A stretch of 64,000 bases of DNA from M3007 sp044226205 (GCA_044226205.1 JBGAHL010000002.1:372001-436000); one strand, 5' to 3'; counted from the first letter of the stretch, positions 42,938 to 52,321 are shown. The notes: generated from the sequence alone by a model not told the origin. Numbers and translations: made by a program.

Positions 42938-45304
42938 CCGATCAGAACCTTACTCGTCATATTGCCCCTCTGGTTGCTGTGTAGCGTACTCCATGCACAG
43001 CCTTCCGACGATTTCGAGCATACGACCGGACAGGTGGACCACCTGCTCACGCAGGCACGCGCGGCCAAAAAAGATGCCGACGCCGAAACCCTCGCGCGGC
43101 AGAGCTACGACCTGGCCCGGCAGGTCAATTACGAAGGCGGCATGATCCGCTCCCTGCTCCTGCTGGGCGACATTTGCGCGCGCAACAACCGCACCGAGGA
43201 AGCCCTGCGCTTTTACCTCGACGTGGAGGAAAAAGCGACCCTGACCAACAACAGCAGCCTCTTGTTTACGGCCTGCACCGTGCTGGGCGACCTTTATTTC
43301 AAGGAAAAAATATACGGCAACGCCCGACAATACTACCTGAAAGCGCTCGGCTTGCAGCCCGACAACTATTCCATTACGGAAAAAGCCGCCGACACCTACC
43401 TGTACGACATGCGCTTCGACAGCGCGGAAATCATGTACCGCGACCTGATCGTCAACTACCGAACCGACGGCAACAACACCAAACTGGTGCAGATCTACCA
43501 GAAGCTGGCAGATGTGTACAACCAGAACAACCTGCCCTCCAAGGCCCTGTATTATTACATCGGTATCGATGAAATACTCGATCGCTTCGGCTCGCCGGCA
43601 GCCAAAGCCACCTCCTACAACAACCTGGGCAAACAATACGTCCTGCTCAACGATTACGACAAGGCGCTGTATTATTTCCGGAAAGCGGAACTGCAGTGCG
43701 ACTACGTCAATTGCGATCAGCCCGAAGTGCTCTACGCCAACCTGGGCATCGCCCTGCACAATACCGGCAAGACCCGCGAAGGCCTGGAGTACCTGCTGCG
43801 CGCCCGCGACATCGTGCTGCGCAACAAAGACCGCCGCGCCCAGGCCAGTCTGGAGCACCTTATCACGGGGGTGTATTTCAGCAACAACGACCTTTACAAC
43901 GCCCTTCAACACAACGAATTAGCCATTCAAGCCGCTCGCGAAACCAAACAGATCGACGTGCTCGCCGAGGCCTACCATACGGCCGCCGACATCTATTACG
44001 GACTGTATGATTTTGAAAAAGCATTCAACTACTACAAGGAATACCTTGCCCTGCTCAACCAGATCAGTTTTGAGGAAAAAGCCAAACTCAACAACCTCGT
44101 ACAGCTGACGCGCTCGCTCAAAGATGCCGAAAGCAAGTACAAACTGATGATCAGCCAGCAAAAGATCAAGGAGACCGAACTCCAGAGCCGTCTGGCCGAA
44201 CAAAACCAGCAACTGGCCCTCGAAACCCAGCGCCGGGAAGACGAAATGCGCCAGGCGATGAAAGACAAAGAACTCAACGACGCCAAACTGCGCGAGCAAA
44301 CCCTGCTGGTGCTCCGCGCTCGTCAGGAACTTCGCCTTCGCCAGCTCGACGCCGAACGGAAGGAACAACTGGCCCGCTACCTGCAGGCGCAAGACCAGGA
44401 ACGAGCCAACAACCTGGCCGACAGCCTGATCAAGGCCAAACAGGCCCAGGAACTGGAAGTCGCGCTCCGCGACAAAAGTATCGCCACCCTGACCGCCAGT
44501 AAAAACCTCGAACGCCTGCGTTTCGCCTACGGCGTCGGAGGTTTTGCACTGGTCATCCTCGCCTTGCTGGGCATCAGCTGGCTGTATGCGCGGCGGGCCG
44601 GCCAACGCCTTGCCCTGCAGAACCGTAAAATTGAAGCGCAACGCGACCAGATCGAACAGGAACGCCGCAAAAGCGATCAGCTGCTGCTCAACATCCTGCC
44701 CGAAGAAATCGCCGCCGACCTTAAAGCCCACGGCGAAGCCACCCCGCAGTTTTACCAGTCCGCCACGGTTTTATTCACCGATTTTATCAATTTTACCAGC
44801 CTTTCCGCCCAGCTCTCGCCCGAGGTGCTCATTGCCGAGCTCAACGAATGCTTCCTTGCTTTCGACGAAATTTGTGACAAAAACCGACTGGAAAAGATCA
44901 AAACCATCGGCGACGCCTACATGTGCGCCGGGGGCATTCCCGTCCCCAACGATACCCACCCCGAAGACGCCGTGCAAGCCGCCCTCGAAATGCTCGACTG
45001 GCTCGATCAACGCAACCGCACCAATCCCAAGGCTATTTTCCAACAGATGCGCATCGGGATTCACACGGGGCCTGTGATCGCAGGTGTGGTGGGTAAAAAC
45101 AAGTTTGCCTACGATATCTGGGGCGATGCCGTCAACCTGGCCTCCCGCCTCGAAGAACTCGGCGAACCCAGTCGCATCAATATCTCCACCGCTACCCGCG
45201 ACGCCATCAAACACCGATACAGCACCTCTTATCGCGGCAAAAAGGAAGTGCACAACAAGGGACTGGTGGATATGTATTTTATTGAAGGGGTTGATGAGGG
45301 TTGA
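42911..45304 (+). CDS. TPR-sensor class III adenylate cyclase
   Basis: Membrane protein of 797 residues. After a signal peptide (about 11-31) come TPR repeats (about 40-400), a long coiled coil with many Gln/Glu (about 400-540), a membrane helix (about 536-558), a short signalling linker and a class III cyclase domain (about 610-790). The metal Asp is in LFTDFINFT (near 622). Substrate-selecting residues Lys in EKIKTIGDAYM and Asp in YDIWGDAVN favour ATP over GTP. The transition-state Asn and Arg are in NLASRLEE. It should make cAMP in response to a periplasmic signal. Start choice is discussed under the hairpin at 42889. Confidence 0.88.
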   Translation: MCPAADNFFPIRTLLVILPLWLLCSVLHAQPSDDFEHTTGQVDHLLTQARAAKKDADAETLARQSYDLARQVNYEGGMIRSLLLLGDICARNNRTEEALRFYLDVEEKATLTNNSSLLFTACTVLGDLYFKEKIYGNARQYYLKALGLQPDNYSITEKAADTYLYDMRFDSAEIMYRDLIVNYRTDGNNTKLVQIYQKLADVYNQNNLPSKALYYYIGIDEILDRFGSPAAKATSYNNLGKQYVLLNDYDKALYYFRKAELQCDYVNCDQPEVLYANLGIALHNTGKTREGLEYLLRARDIVLRNKDRRAQASLEHLITGVYFSNNDLYNALQHNELAIQAARETKQIDVLAEAYHTAADIYYGLYDFEKAFNYYKEYLALLNQISFEEKAKLNNLVQLTRSLKDAESKYKLMISQQKIKETELQSRLAEQNQQLALETQRREDEMRQAMKDKELNDAKLREQTLLVLRARQELRLRQLDAERKEQLARYLQAQDQERANNLADSLIKAKQAQELEVALRDKSIATLTASKNLERLRFAYGVGGFALVILALLGISWLYARRAGQRLALQNRKIEAQRDQIEQERRKSDQLLLNILPEEIAADLKAHGEATPQFYQSATVLFTDFINFTSLSAQLSPEVLIAELNECFLAFDEICDKNRLEKIKTIGDAYMCAGGIPVPNDTHPEDAVQAALEMLDWLDQRNRTNPKAIFQQMRIGIHTGPVIAGVVGKNKFAYDIWGDAVNLASRLEELGEPSRINISTATRDAIKHRYSTSYRGKKEVHNKGLVDMYFIEGVDEG

Positions 45305-45508
45305 TATTGTTGATGAGGGTTTATGGGGTTGATGAGGTTGATGAGGTTTATAAAAAGGGGAATTATGGCGCTCTACGTTCTTAAACTGGTCGCCTGTTTG
45401 TTTTTCCATGGCCCGGTCCCGAGAGCGTCCATTACACTTTTATCAACCTAATAAACCTCATAAACCATATAAACCTCATCAACCCTCATCAACCTTTTCA
45501 ACCCTCAC
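45285..45508. repeat. GTTGATGAGG clusters in opposite orientations
   Basis: 45285-45350 holds five to six copies of GTTGATGAGG or close variants on the plus strand. 45437-45508 holds similar units on the minus strand (CCTCATCAAC). The first cluster encodes the last residues of the cyclase (EGVDEG), so it reaches into the gene. Together the two can form a long hairpin around an 86-nt unique spacer. No gene is seen between 45305 and 45504. Confidence 0.8.
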
Positions 45509-46107
45509 ATCTTCGGCGACCCATTAAACACCGTCAGAAAGATCAGCGCCATTTTCATGGCCGGAGAGACGGATTCGTCGAGATTGTCTTCGATAGCCCA
45601 GTCTCTGGGGTCGCGTTCGCGCAGGGTGTAGAGGTAAAAGCGCCCCCGATTGGGGTCGTCGACCAGCCATTCGTCGAGCTGGTTGGTCCAGCGGCTGCGG
45701 AGGCTGAGCGCCATGTTATTGTCGGTGATGCGCCACTCTTTAAAATCATTGGCCCAGGCGGTTCGCATGGTGATCACGTCGCCAGTGTAGGTGCGGAGTT
45801 CCCACTGATTCAGGTCGTCTTTCCACTTCTGGCGGATGGTGCCGCGCAGATCGCCGTACTGGAAATCCCAGTCGGTCCAGTCGTCGCGCAAATTGAGCCA
45901 GCGCAGTTTGAGTTCGCCGACCATTTCTTCGTCCGGATAGTCCGATTCGTCTTCTTCCGAGGCGCTGGTGTCGGCACTGACGGCATAAATTTCCCACTCC
46001 ACAAAGGAATCGCTCCACCGACTGCTCACGCCCGACAAATGCTGTTCCTGCGCGCCGAGGAACGTCGAAATCGCAATCGCCAGAAGAGAGAACAGGAAGC
46101 GAAGCAT
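45505..46107 (-). CDS. Secreted Trp/Asp-rich protein of unknown function
   Basis: Protein of 200 residues from ATG 46107 with a signal peptide ending FLGAQ. The mature part holds several short imperfect repeats of a W-x-(D/N)-x-(F/L)-x-x-W pattern (SRWSDSFVEWEIY, RDDWTDWDFQYGD, QKWKDDLNQWELR, TAWANDFKEWRIT, SRWTNQLDEWLVD). Each looks like one beta-hairpin of about 25 residues, with about five units in total. I do not recognise the family. It lies 69 bp downstream of the DUF3127 gene, same strand, and is probably co-transcribed. Confidence 0.7.
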   Translation of the reverse strand: MLRFLFSLLAIAISTFLGAQEQHLSGVSSRWSDSFVEWEIYAVSADTSASEEDESDYPDEEMVGELKLRWLNLRDDWTDWDFQYGDLRGTIRQKWKDDLNQWELRTYTGDVITMRTAWANDFKEWRITDNNMALSLRSRWTNQLDEWLVDDPNRGRFYLYTLRERDPRDWAIEDNLDESVSPAMKMALIFLTVFNGSPKM

Positions 46108-46175
46108 GGCTGTACAATGGGTAAAAAACAGCAGGCAGTGGCAGCGCGCGGCACTACACACTGCCTGCTTTCAGA

Positions 46176-46562
46176 TCAAAACGGCAAATCGTCGTGCGAG
46201 GTGCTGGTCTGCTGCGGTGCGTCGTTGTAGTTGGGGAACGGGTCGGTGGGGAAAGACTCGTCGCCGCCACCGCCCTGTGCGGGCGCATCGGCGCTGCCGG
46301 CCCGATCGATGCGCCAGGCGTTGAGGCTGGTGAAAAACTTGCCCTGCCATTCGCGGCCGCGCAGGTCGAACGAAACTTTCAGGCGCTCGCCCTCCCTGTA
46401 TTGATCGAGTGTGGAGCATTTGTCCTGCACCACCTGAAATTTTACGTATTGCGGATAGTTGCCGTCGGGTATTTCCAGTACGAATTCGCGGGCCTGGAAA
46501 CTTGCTGTTTTTTGTTCCGTCGGGAAAATGCGGTACAGTTTCCCCTCTACTTCAAATGCCAT
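46176..46562 (-). CDS. DUF3127 protein with SSB-like tail
   Basis: Protein of 128 residues of DUF3127, a Bacteroidota family with a predicted OB fold (1-85; GKLYRIFPTEQKTASFQARE, then GREWQGKFFTSLNAW). A Gly/Pro/Asp-rich disordered linker leads to the acidic tip HDDLPF at the extreme C-terminus. That tip closely resembles the DDIPF tip of single-stranded DNA-binding protein, which recruits repair proteins. The resemblance suggests a nucleic-acid-binding role; this is not established. It is followed by the Trp-repeat protein. Confidence 0.8.
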   Translation of the reverse strand: MAFEVEGKLYRIFPTEQKTASFQAREFVLEIPDGNYPQYVKFQVVQDKCSTLDQYREGERLKVSFDLRGREWQGKFFTSLNAWRIDRAGSADAPAQGGGGDESFPTDPFPNYNDAPQQTSTSHDDLPF

Positions 46563-46600
46563 TGTTAAAATGATATGGTTGGTCGTAAAAATGATCGGGT

Positions 46601-48418
46601 TTACTTTTTAGCGGGCGGCGCAACGGGATTGACCAGTTGGAACAGGGGTTCGTAATAGCCCGGCCGGTTGGAGGAAAACACGCATTTGAAGCGCTTGGAG
46701 CCAATGTAGCGCTGTTGCGGCGCGTAAAGGAACACCTCCGGCACCTGTTCGTGCAGCATTTGCTGCGCCTGGAGGTACAATTCGTTGCGTTTGGCCTCGT
46801 CGGACGTGCCGCGGATTTCTTCGGTGAGCCGGTCGAATTCCGGGCTGGCAAACCCGCCGCGGTTGTCGCCGGCGGGGCTCAGGCTTTTGGAGTGGTAGTT
46901 TTGGTAAAAATCATTGAGGCCCGGGAACTGCCCAAGCCCGTACAGGGCTGCCTCAAAGCGCCCGGCGCGGGTTTCCTCGCCGAGTTCCTGCAAACCGAGC
47001 GGCACGATATTGACCTTGATCCCGGCAGCGCGGGAAGTCTGCTCGATGCTCGACGCGATCTGCGCGGTCACCGGGCTCGACGTGGTCGCGAGCACATCGA
47101 TGCTGAGCGGGGTATTGACGCCATTCAGGACCTTGTCGACGATGCCGTCGTTGTTGCTGTCCGTCCAGCCGGCCTGAGCAAGCAAGTCCTTGGCTTTCTG
47201 AATGTTGTAATCGTACGGCACGATGTTTTTGGCGTAATACGGCTTGGTCGGGTTGATCGGGCTGACGAGGCGATTGCCCATGCCCTGTTGAACGGTGTTG
47301 AGCAGGTAGTCATAATCGACGATGTGGGCCAGTGCCTGGCGCACCTTCACGTCGGCGAGTTTGGGGTTGCGCACATTGAACAGCCAGCGGTTGTACTGGA
47401 AGCTCAGGCGGGTCTCGAAATTGTAGTTGGCGGCGAGGAAAGAGTCCTTTTTGAGTTCGAGGAACTTGGACGGGCTCATGGTCAGCACCACATCGAGATC
47501 GCCGGTGCGCAGCATGTTTTCGATCAGGCCTTCGTCTTTCTGGAATTTGTACACCAGACAGCTCGGGTAGGCGGCGAGCAGGGGGTTGTTTTTCACCTTG
47601 TCGCCCCACCAGTCGCTTTTTCTGACCAGCACGGTTTGTTCGTTGCCGATGGCTACGGGGCGGTAAGGGCCGCTGCCGATAATCCCCGTCGGGTCGGTGG
47701 TATAACGGGGCAACTGAAATTCTTCCGTGAATTTTTTCAGGTTGGCGTTGTTCGTCGCCAGTTCTTTCGACTTCGTTTGGTCGAGCAAATCCGTGAGCGG
47801 GATATTGGCCAGCAGGTTTTGCGGATCGTAGTTGTAGGCGGGCAAAATGGGCGTCTGGCAAAGGGTTTCGACTGCCAGGATGTAGTATTTGCGGAAATAA
47901 ACCGTGAATTTTTTCGGATTGGCGGGGTCCACCTCGATGTTTTGCAAATCCTCGATGTAGCCGCTGAAATTGTGCAGGGGCAGTAAGGGATCGAGTTGCA
48001 CCTTGAAGGTAAAGACGAGGTCGTTGCCGGTCACGGGCGTGCCATTGTCCCACATGGCTTCGGGCAAAATTTCGAAATCGTACGCCAGCGCGCCCTTGTA
48101 GGGGCCGTCGGTCACGTTGCGGGCGGTTGGAATGGCTTTACAGATCAGCGGTTTGAGTTCCATCGACTCGGGATCGACGATACCCAGGTTTTGAAACACC
48201 TGCGCCGACACGAAACGCGGGTAGCCCGACTGTACGAGGTAGGGGTTGAGTACGTTGGCCGGGGCTTCGATGCGGATGTTGAGGGTGTCGCCCCAGCGGT
48301 CGCCGACGTAGCCCACGGGTTTGCCGGCATGGCCTACGCAATTTTTGCAATAATAAATAAGCAATGCGGCGGCCAAAACAGCCAGGCCGGCGCGGAGATA
48401 GAGCCGTCTTGTTTTCAT
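46601..48418 (-). CDS. OppA-like ABC transporter substrate-binding protein
   Basis: Extracellular solute-binding protein family 5 (605 residues), the class that binds oligopeptides, nickel or opines for ABC import. The N-terminal hydrophobic segment (9-23) ends near Cys residues (YYCKNC), so a lipoprotein or anchored form is possible. Family segments include QVFQNLGIVDPESMELKPL, MWDNGTPVTGNDLVFTFKV and LRTGDLDVVLTMSP. No permease or ATPase gene is adjacent; the transporter partner is elsewhere or lost. Confidence 0.87.
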   Translation of the reverse strand: MKTRRLYLRAGLAVLAAALLIYYCKNCVGHAGKPVGYVGDRWGDTLNIRIEAPANVLNPYLVQSGYPRFVSAQVFQNLGIVDPESMELKPLICKAIPTARNVTDGPYKGALAYDFEILPEAMWDNGTPVTGNDLVFTFKVQLDPLLPLHNFSGYIEDLQNIEVDPANPKKFTVYFRKYYILAVETLCQTPILPAYNYDPQNLLANIPLTDLLDQTKSKELATNNANLKKFTEEFQLPRYTTDPTGIIGSGPYRPVAIGNEQTVLVRKSDWWGDKVKNNPLLAAYPSCLVYKFQKDEGLIENMLRTGDLDVVLTMSPSKFLELKKDSFLAANYNFETRLSFQYNRWLFNVRNPKLADVKVRQALAHIVDYDYLLNTVQQGMGNRLVSPINPTKPYYAKNIVPYDYNIQKAKDLLAQAGWTDSNNDGIVDKVLNGVNTPLSIDVLATTSSPVTAQIASSIEQTSRAAGIKVNIVPLGLQELGEETRAGRFEAALYGLGQFPGLNDFYQNYHSKSLSPAGDNRGGFASPEFDRLTEEIRGTSDEAKRNELYLQAQQMLHEQVPEVFLYAPQQRYIGSKRFKCVFSSNRPGYYEPLFQLVNPVAPPAKK

Positions 48419-48473
48419 GTAAAAACCATTTTAAGGGTAAAAGTAAGAGATTGTTGGATGGGCTGCCTGTTTT

Positions 48474-48881
48474 TCACACAAACCGGCCTTTCCATTCCGG
48501 TCTGGGGATCATGCATTGTTCCTGACGCCCAAACCAGCGGTAGCGGTTGCTTGCCACCCAGTTGTAAACCGCGTCGCGGATCGGCCGCGGTACTATTTTG
48601 AAAACGTACAACACCGGCCACAAGCCGCCGGAACGGCGCACTACTTCAAGCGCCGCATCGGAACGCGTGAAGACGCGTTCGCCATCGACCAGCACCACCG
48701 TGTCAAAGTCCTCGGCAGAGAACCCCAGGCGACGAAGCATGGCCTGACCGGTCTCCGATTGCAGGGCGGCAAAGCGAAATATGCCGCGACGGTCGTGCAG
48801 CAATACCCATTGTACGGCGCCGTTGCAGAGGTTGCAGACCCCATCGAAAAGGAGAACCGGAGAATTAACTTGTGTATCCAA
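48474..48881 (-). CDS. DCC-family thiol-disulfide oxidoreductase-like protein
   Basis: Protein of 135 residues of the DCC (DUF393) family. The signature FDGVCNLCNGAVQW (12-25) carries the DxxCxxC thioredoxin-like motif. The rest fits a small thioredoxin-type fold (FRFAALQSETGQAML, VVLVDGERVFTRSDAALEV). The substrate is unknown. It diverges from the antiporter gene, with an 82-bp gap between start codons. Confidence 0.88.
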   Translation of the reverse strand: MDTQVNSPVLLFDGVCNLCNGAVQWVLLHDRRGIFRFAALQSETGQAMLRRLGFSAEDFDTVVLVDGERVFTRSDAALEVVRRSGGLWPVLYVFKIVPRPIRDAVYNWVASNRYRWFGRQEQCMIPRPEWKGRFV

Positions 48882-48963
48882 TCTTTTTGACCTTTTTTGC
48901 GTGAAAATTAGGGTTTATCTGAATCCTTGCACCCATTTCCCGATTGTTAAAACCCTCCCTGCC

Positions 48964-50334
48964 ATGCCCACTGCACTCACTATTGTATTTGTCGGCATCA
49001 CGATTTTTTTGTCGCACTACTTCGCCTCGCTGTTTATCCGGACGAAGATACCGGATGTCCTTTGGTTGTTCACCATCGGGTTGTTGCTGGGGCCGGTCGG
49101 TGGTGTGGTGAGGCCCGAAAACTTCGGAGCAGTTGGGCCGGTATTCACGACGATCACGCTGGTGTTTATCCTGTTTGAAAGCGGGATCGATCAGCGCATC
49201 GAGCCCCTGATCCACTCCCTCAGCGGTACGGCAAAGATCACGACGTATAACTTCATCGGCACCTGTCTGGTTGCCGGCAGCATCGCATATTTCTACACCG
49301 ACCTGGGTTTGTTGCGCGCCCTGATGCTCGGCAGCATTGTCGGCGGCACCTCTTCGGCGGTCGTGACCACGCTGGCCAAACGGTTCCCCATGACCGAACG
49401 TACGCGAACGATCCTGGTGCTTGAATCGGCTTTTTCCGACGTTTTCACGCTGGCCGTGCCGCTTACGCTGCTGACCGCCTACAAAATCGGCAAGGTGGAC
49501 GTGGCGTTCGTCACCGGGCAAATGATCGCCGCTTTTATTCTGGCGGCCATGCTGGGCATCTCGGGTGCTTTTTTGTGGAGCATCTTGCTGCGCCGCATGC
49601 GGTTGTTGCAAAACACGGTGTTCACCACCCCCGCGTTTGTCTTCATTATTTACGGGGTTGTGGAACTGCTCAACTACTCGGGGCCGATCGCCGCCCTGGC
49701 TTTCGGCATTACGCTGGGCAATATGGACGTGCTGGGGCCGCCCATCATGCGCAATGTTTTGTCGCGCAAACCCATCACCCTCAACGACAACGAGCGGGCT
49801 TTTTTTTCGGAAGCCGTCTTTCTGCTGCGTACTTTTTTCTTCGTGTACATCGGTATTTCCGTGCGCCTCAACGACTGGTGGCCGATGGCGCTGGGGGCCA
49901 TCATCACCGGCGCCCTGTTCCTGATCCGAATCCCGATCGTGCGCATTTCCATGCCGCGCAGCACACCGCGCAAGGACGCCGCTTTTGCCGCTGCCATGAT
50001 TCCCAAAGGGCTCGGCGCCGCGGTGCTGGCCTCTTTGCCGGCCCAGCAAGGCGTACCCGGCGGCGATATGATTCAGTCAGTTGTGTTCTCCATCATCCTG
50101 TGCACCACGCTTTTTACCACAATTTTAACCTTTTTGGTGGACAAAACCTGGCTTGCCAACGTTTATATGTGGATTTTCGGCGTCTTGCGCATGGGCCGGA
50201 AATATGCCGAATCCTCGGAACAACCCACTCCCGAAGAGACTGAACTTGGCGAAGAGATCACGGAAAGCGAGATACCTGCCCGGGATCTGGACGAGCTCGA
50301 CGAAGTGACGCCGGAAGAAGAAAAGCCGGGGTAA
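48964..50334 (+). CDS. Cation:proton antiporter (CPA family)
   Basis: Membrane antiporter of 456 residues with about 12 helices, from ATG 48964. It resembles NhaP/Kef-type transporters: TIGLLLGPVGGVV, a conserved ESAFSDVFTL with the acidic residue pair of the transport site, and GALFLIRIPIVRISMPRS. The C-terminal tail (about 410-456) is soluble and very acidic (many Glu), and has no TrkA-N domain. It probably exchanges Na+ or K+ for protons; the ion is not determined. A 30-bp perfect palindrome follows its stop codon. Confidence 0.85.
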   Translation: MPTALTIVFVGITIFLSHYFASLFIRTKIPDVLWLFTIGLLLGPVGGVVRPENFGAVGPVFTTITLVFILFESGIDQRIEPLIHSLSGTAKITTYNFIGTCLVAGSIAYFYTDLGLLRALMLGSIVGGTSSAVVTTLAKRFPMTERTRTILVLESAFSDVFTLAVPLTLLTAYKIGKVDVAFVTGQMIAAFILAAMLGISGAFLWSILLRRMRLLQNTVFTTPAFVFIIYGVVELLNYSGPIAALAFGITLGNMDVLGPPIMRNVLSRKPITLNDNERAFFSEAVFLLRTFFFVYIGISVRLNDWWPMALGAIITGALFLIRIPIVRISMPRSTPRKDAAFAAAMIPKGLGAAVLASLPAQQGVPGGDMIQSVVFSIILCTTLFTTILTFLVDKTWLANVYMWIFGVLRMGRKYAESSEQPTPEETELGEEITESEIPARDLDELDEVTPEEEKPG

Positions 50335-50357
50335 TTTTGGCATAACTTTGCGCTTTT

Positions 50358-50420
50358 TATCAACCACCCCCTAACCCTATAAGGGTTCTAAACCCTTATA
50401 GGGTTAGGGGGTGGTTGATA
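50358..50420. repeat. 30-bp perfect inverted repeat with 3-nt loop
   Basis: 50358-50387 and 50391-50420 are exact reverse complements. The arms contain CCACCCCCTAACCC. The element fills most of the space between the antiporter stop (50334) and the OstA-like gene start (50442). It could terminate the antiporter mRNA, but it is much longer than a usual terminator and lacks a T-run. Confidence 0.95.
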
Positions 50421-50441
50421 GCGGAGTTGCCGGAAGTCATT

Positions 50442-52274
50442 ATGCAAAAACTACTATCCATCCTGTCTTTGTTGTTGTTGCCGCTGCTGCTCGCAGCACA
50501 GCGGCCGACTGCCGCCTCGCCTGCCGACACGGCCGGGAAACTGAAAATCGAAACCTCCCTCTACGGCGAATACTACCAGCTGCGCGGCGGCGCTTACGGA
50601 CAAAAACTGAGCGGCAATGTGCGGCTCCGGCAGGAAAACACTCTGGTGTACTGCGATACGGCCCTCCTGTTTGGCGACGACGCCGTGCTGCGTGGCAATG
50701 TGGTCATGGAACAAGGCGACTCGATCAAAGTGTTTGCCGATTCGGTGCTCTATTTCGGGCTCACCCGGCAAAGCGACCTTTTTGGCAATGTCGTGCTGGA
50801 AAATGCCCGCCAGCGCCTTTTCACCGAAAAACTCCACTACGACCTGGCCAACAAAATCGCCACGTACCACAACAACGCCATGATGGACAACGGCAAAAGC
50901 CAGTTGAGCAGCCGTCACGGTTATTACTACGTCGATCAGCACGAGGCTTTTTTCAAAGGCAACGTGCTCATCACCGACCCCGACGCCACCGTGCGCACCG
51001 ACACCATGGCCTTCAATACCGAGACCCAGGTGGCGCGGTTTCTGGCCCCTACGCGTATCACCCAGCTCGACAGCAAGGTGTACACCGAGGGCGGTTTTTA
51101 TGACCTGGAAAATGACTTTGCCGAGTTCGACGTCAACCCGCAGTACGAACGGGAAGGCCAGCGCGGCCGGGCCAAAAAGATGCGCTACGACGGCCTCACC
51201 AAGGAATACATCCTCGACGGCGACGCTTACATCGAGGAAAAAAACAAGGAAGTCACCGCCGACGTGATCCGCTACAACCTCGATACGGAGCAGGCCGTGT
51301 TGCGCGGTAACGCCCACTACCGCGACAGCACCCAGGACATCACAGGCGCCGAAATCCGCTACGACGACCGCAACAAAAGCTACCAGCTGCGCGGCCGCGG
51401 GCGCATCGTCGATCCGCCCAACATCATCGAGGCCGACTCGCTCGATTTCAACGATCAGTTGGGCGAAGGCCTTGCCCTCGGCAATGTGATCTGGCAGGAC
51501 ACGGCCGCCGATTTCACCGTGCTCTCCTGGCGCATGGACTACAACAAACAGTCGGACTACCTCTACGCCTTCGGATCTTCCGGGCCGGAAGGCCCCGACG
51601 GACGGCCCCTGATGAAAACCCTCATCGACCGCGACACGCTCTTCATGTCGGCCGACACCCTCACCTCGTACAAGCCCGATTCGGCCAGCGAGGTCAGGCT
51701 CCTGTTGGCCTATCACGACGTGCGCATATTCAAGGACAATCTGCAGGGCGTGTGCGATTCCATGTCGTTCAGCACCGCCGATTCTATCTTCTGGTTTTTT
51801 AAAATCCGGCAAATCCCGCTGCTCTGGTCCGACACCTCGCAGTTTTCGGGCGATACGATCAAGATGTTGCTGCGCAACAAAAGGCTCGACCGCATCTGGC
51901 TGAGACTCAACGCCCTGGTTATCAATTCGGAGGACGAGTTGTATTTCAACCAGATCAAGGGCAGGTACACGACCGCCTATTTCCGCGACAATCAGGTGAA
52001 CAACATGTTTGTGGAGGGCAATGCCGAGGCGGTGTATTACGCCCTCGACGACAAAAGGGCCTACATCGGCGTCAACGAAACGCAGTGCTCCGAAATGCGG
52101 CTCCTGTTTGGCGACAACAAGGTGGAAAGCGTCAAGTTTTACACCGAACCCAAGGGCAAGTTTTCACCCATGAGCCAGGCCGGCGGCGACACGAAAAAAC
52201 TCGACGGGTTCTTTTGGGAAAAGCTGCGGCGACCCCGGTCGATAGCGGATTTGTTGCGGAGACGGGAGGAGTGA
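50442..52274 (+). CDS. OstA-like protein (LptA/LptD-type jellyroll)
   Basis: Secreted protein of 610 residues from ATG 50442, with a signal peptide ending LLAAQ. The mature part is a chain of OstA/LptA-type beta-strand repeats (GNVRLRQENTLVYCDTALL, GNVVMEQGDSIKVFADSVLYF, GDAYIEEKNKEVTADVIRY). Such proteins form the periplasmic bridge that carries lipopolysaccharide. It lacks a recognisable LptD outer-membrane barrel, so it is the LptA-like part of Bacteroidota envelopes or a paralogue. It stands alone after the palindrome. Confidence 0.8.
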   Translation: MQKLLSILSLLLLPLLLAAQRPTAASPADTAGKLKIETSLYGEYYQLRGGAYGQKLSGNVRLRQENTLVYCDTALLFGDDAVLRGNVVMEQGDSIKVFADSVLYFGLTRQSDLFGNVVLENARQRLFTEKLHYDLANKIATYHNNAMMDNGKSQLSSRHGYYYVDQHEAFFKGNVLITDPDATVRTDTMAFNTETQVARFLAPTRITQLDSKVYTEGGFYDLENDFAEFDVNPQYEREGQRGRAKKMRYDGLTKEYILDGDAYIEEKNKEVTADVIRYNLDTEQAVLRGNAHYRDSTQDITGAEIRYDDRNKSYQLRGRGRIVDPPNIIEADSLDFNDQLGEGLALGNVIWQDTAADFTVLSWRMDYNKQSDYLYAFGSSGPEGPDGRPLMKTLIDRDTLFMSADTLTSYKPDSASEVRLLLAYHDVRIFKDNLQGVCDSMSFSTADSIFWFFKIRQIPLLWSDTSQFSGDTIKMLLRNKRLDRIWLRLNALVINSEDELYFNQIKGRYTTAYFRDNQVNNMFVEGNAEAVYYALDDKRAYIGVNETQCSEMRLLFGDNKVESVKFYTEPKGKFSPMSQAGGDTKKLDGFFWEKLRRPRSIADLLRRREE

Positions 52275-52321
52275 GGTTTGGGTGAAAAAGATTATTTTTT
52301 GTGCAAATTCAAGTTTAGGGC

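Noticed and set aside
45285..45508. Possible CRISPR array
   Set aside because: Units are about 10 bp, irregular and inverted in the second half; no spacers of constant length and no cas genes.
48781..48963. Upstream extension of the antiporter reading frame
   Set aside because: The extension overlaps the divergent DCC gene and adds sequence with no antiporter similarity; ATG 48964 starts at the first membrane helix.
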